The position numbers and the translations under genes were made by a program. A model generated the notes under the pieces. The model ran no database searches. It worked only from the letters and a program-made list of their open reading frames with translations, and was not told where the DNA came from. A DNA stretch of 7,018 nucleotides from JAAXQD01 sp032126435 (GTDB taxonomy: Bacteria > Desulfobacterota > Desulfobacteria > Desulfobacterales > UBA11574). Shown here piece after piece: positions 5,959 to 7,018 of this stretch. The stretch lies in assembly GCA_032126435.1 (NCBI GenBank), contig JAQBBE010000165.1, forward strand, positions 1-7,018, written 5' to 3'. Each line of letters starts with the position of its first letter. Positions within the stretch are counted from its first letter, which is position 1.

Positions 5959-6720
5959 CTAATGAAGACGGTCTCCTATTGCCTTTATAAGTTCCTGATA
6001 TTCGAGTGCCATGTAATCCCTCAGATCCATCATGGAATAATTTATAAGTTTCTTAAGACCTGACAATGAGCAGGCGGGTTTTTCTACAAAGCGACGTGCC
6101 ACATCTAAAGCGGATTTTTCAAGTTCTTCCTGAGGGACAACCTTATCTACAATCCCAAGTTCCAGGGCTTCATTCGCGGTGATATCCTTGTCGGACAGCA
6201 GTATTTCCAGAGCCTTGCTTCGCCCCAGCCTCCTGGAAAGAAAAAAAGCGCCACCGCCGATGGGCACCAGTCCCAGTTTGAAACAAGGATTTTGAAAAAC
6301 CGTGCTGTCAGCGACGATTCTGTAATCGCAGGCAAGGCTAAAGTTCAAAAATAACGGTATCACCCGCCCTCTGTTCGCGTGAACAACGATTTTATTTAAA
6401 TCCACGATGGTTAATATGATTTGAGTGAATACATTGTGCAATCTGTGAACATCCGTGTCGCAGAATTTTGAGGTTAACACCTGATGATAAAAATCAAAAT
6501 ATTCTTCACTTCCCTTAGCCTCCGGAGAACTAATGATAACAATAGCTTTAATAGAATCTGTTTTTGAAACCCGGTTCAGATAATCGAGTACCCTGTCTCT
6601 GGCACTCAAATCCGTTGCACGAAAAAGAAGGTTTTCTTTTAAACGGAGTATCCTTACTTCATCGAGTCTTTCTTCAGAAAAAAACTCAATATCCTCATCA
6701 AGTTTAATTTTTTCCGCCAT
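5959..6720 (-). CDS. Divergent crotonase-fold (enoyl-CoA hydratase/isomerase superfamily) protein, catalytic residues not conserved
   Basis: 253 residues from the preferred start, the normal size for a crotonase domain. The fold is recognised from KAIVII (58-63), LACDYRIVADSTVF (129-142), KLGLVPIGGGAFFLSRRLG (148-166; compare LG-x-IPG-x-GGTQRL), ALEILLSDKDITANEALELGIVDKVVP (170-196) and a helical C-terminus. Aligned to rat enoyl-CoA hydratase with no gaps in this region, Glu144 is Asn126 and Glu164 is Cys146. The GGG of the oxyanion-hole segment is replaced by PLF, and the A-GAD segment is lost too. It is unlikely to be a standard hydratase; a thioesterase, decarboxylase, CoA-ligand sensor or non-enzymatic role is possible. 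The start at 6720 has AAAGGCGG six bases upstream. An ATG at 6738 would add MKGGHK but consumes that ribosome site and has none of its own. Transcription is probably from the sigma-54 promoter at 6837-6821. Confidence 0.8.
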   Translation of the reverse strand: MAEKIKLDEDIEFFSEERLDEVRILRLKENLLFRATDLSARDRVLDYLNRVSKTDSIKAIVIISSPEAKGSEEYFDFYHQVLTSKFCDTDVHRLHNVFTQIILTIVDLNKIVVHANRGRVIPLFLNFSLACDYRIVADSTVFQNPCFKLGLVPIGGGAFFLSRRLGRSKALEILLSDKDITANEALELGIVDKVVPQEELEKSALDVARRFVEKPACSLSGLKKLINYSMMDLRDYMALEYQELIKAIGDRLH

Positions 6721-6726
6721 TTTATG

Positions 6727-6735
6727 ACCGCCTTT
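6727..6735 (-). promoter_or_regulatory. Ribosome binding site that decides the crotonase-like start
   Basis: On the coding strand AAAGGCGGT (6735-6727) is one base off the Shine-Dalgarno consensus and lies six bases before the ATG at 6720. It falls inside the six-codon extension that an ATG at 6738 would create, which favours 6720 as the true start. Confidence 0.6.
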
Positions 6736-6745
6736 CAATCAATAG

Positions 6746-6764
6746 TTTATAATCGATTTATAAA
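6746..6764. repeat. AT-rich inverted repeat in the leader of the crotonase-like gene
   Basis: TTTATAA (6746-6752) mirrors TTATAAA (6758-6764) around a TCGAT centre, between the predicted transcript start near 6810 and the start codon. It could be an operator or a weak leader hairpin. The sequence is so AT-rich that chance symmetry is plausible. Confidence 0.25.
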
Positions 6765-6820
6765 TACAGGTTTTGCGAAAATGATTGATCTCGACATTAG
6801 AGAGCGCCCAATTAGAAGGC

Positions 6821-6837
6821 AGCAATAATTATACCAA
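6821..6837 (-). promoter_or_regulatory. Sigma-54 (-24/-12) promoter for the crotonase-like gene
   Basis: The minus strand reads TTGGTATAATTATTGCT from 6837 down to 6821. GG and GC are separated by exactly ten bases, with TTGG at -24 and TTGCT at -12, a good match to YTGGCACGNNNNTTGCW except for CAC. The predicted start is near 6810, giving a leader of about 90 bases. The hexamer TATAAT is embedded in it by chance or as an alternative sigma-70 -10 box, but no TTGACA-like element lies 16-18 bases upstream of it. Confidence 0.6.
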
Positions 6838-6891
6838 GCGAAAATACACATTTACCCCTTGTCGATTTTTGAAATTTATGAGGAGTTGTTT

Positions 6892-6911
6892 ATTTTAAAA
6901 CCGTTTAAAAT
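6892..6911. promoter_or_regulatory. Perfect 8-bp inverted repeat, possible activator or repressor site
   Basis: ATTTTAAA (6892-6899) and TTTAAAAT (6904-6911) flank ACCG. The centre is about 90 bases upstream of the predicted transcript start of the leftward crotonase-like gene, which fits an enhancer site for a sigma-54 activator. It could also regulate a rightward gene starting near 6921. The region 6739-7018 otherwise holds the sigma-54 promoter, AT-rich DNA and the uncertain reading frame at its end. Confidence 0.35.
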
Positions 6912-6920
6912 CAAGAAGAT

Positions 6921-7018
6921 ATGCACCAATCTTCTTTTCGAGAAGCGCTTAGGATTGGTTGGAAAACGGTTCCAACTTCATACCATGTGATATTCAAAAG
7001 ATGCTGTATCGAATCGAT
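6921..7018 (+). CDS. Possible start of a rightward gene running off the window (uncertain)
   Basis: An ATG at 6921 opens a frame of 32 codons that is still open at the window edge (start MHQSSFREALRIGWK). AAGAAG just upstream is a poor ribosome site, and I do not recognise the product. The opposite strand is also open here: a leftward frame entering at 7018 and ending in TGA near 6910 would encode a 35-residue C-terminus. A 7-bp inverted repeat (ACCAATC 6925-6931, GATTGGT 6953-6959) lies inside, which argues that this may be non-coding. Which reading is right cannot be decided from this window. Confidence 0.2.
   Translation, partial: MHQSSFREALRIGWKTVPTSYHVIFKRCCIES

Noticed and set aside
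6721..6738. Upstream ATG at 6738 for the crotonase-like gene
   Set aside because: The six extra codons contain the Shine-Dalgarno sequence of the ATG at 6720, and no ribosome site precedes 6738.

Overview
The window looks like a bacterial chromosome segment of intermediate GC content with AT-rich intergenic regions. The gene content is a CstA-type transporter, a single-domain ArsA-like ATPase, a lone glycogen-binding module, a universal stress protein, a diadenylate-cyclase-like protein and a crotonase-fold protein. Together with two good sigma-54 promoters, this best suggests a Desulfobacterota (deltaproteobacterial, sulfate-reducer-like) genome. That assignment is inferred from gene style, not from a marker gene.

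Layout: (1) 1-447 (+) is the C-terminal part of a CstA-family carrier. (2) 590-3168 (+) is a compact four-gene cluster: a 93-aa protein of unknown function, an ArsA/Get3-like ATPase whose start codon directly follows the previous stop, and two tandem paralogous proteins of 221 and 222 aa, each with one N-terminal membrane anchor and a probably cytoplasmic domain. A perfect 11-bp hairpin lies just upstream. (3) 3169-3390 is a regulatory region with an inverted repeat, an IHF-like site and a near-perfect -24/-12 promoter. It serves 3391-4261 (+), which encodes a stand-alone AMPK-beta-like CBM48 protein and an ATP-binding-type UspA protein. (4) 5779-4346 (-), convergent with the stress gene, encodes a large N-terminal region joined to a C-terminal DisA_N/DAC-like domain with an altered RHR motif. 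(5) 6720-5959 (-) encodes a crotonase-fold protein that lacks both catalytic glutamates of enoyl-CoA hydratase. It lies behind a second sigma-54 promoter (6837-6821). (6) 6839-7018 is mostly non-coding, with inverted repeats and an ambiguous reading frame running off the right edge.

How the parts may work together: the ArsA-like cluster reads as one transcription unit, probably a membrane-associated NTPase system using the twin anchored proteins as partners; nothing here ties it to arsenic. The CBM48/stress pair and the crotonase-like gene share the sigma-54 promoter class, so both probably need an activator-dependent signal such as carbon, nitrogen or energy status. The DAC-like protein has no detectable sigma-54 site.

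The strongest candidates for something undescribed are the ArsA-like ATPase with its twin anchored proteins, the DAC-like protein with RFN in place of RHR, and the crotonase without its acids.
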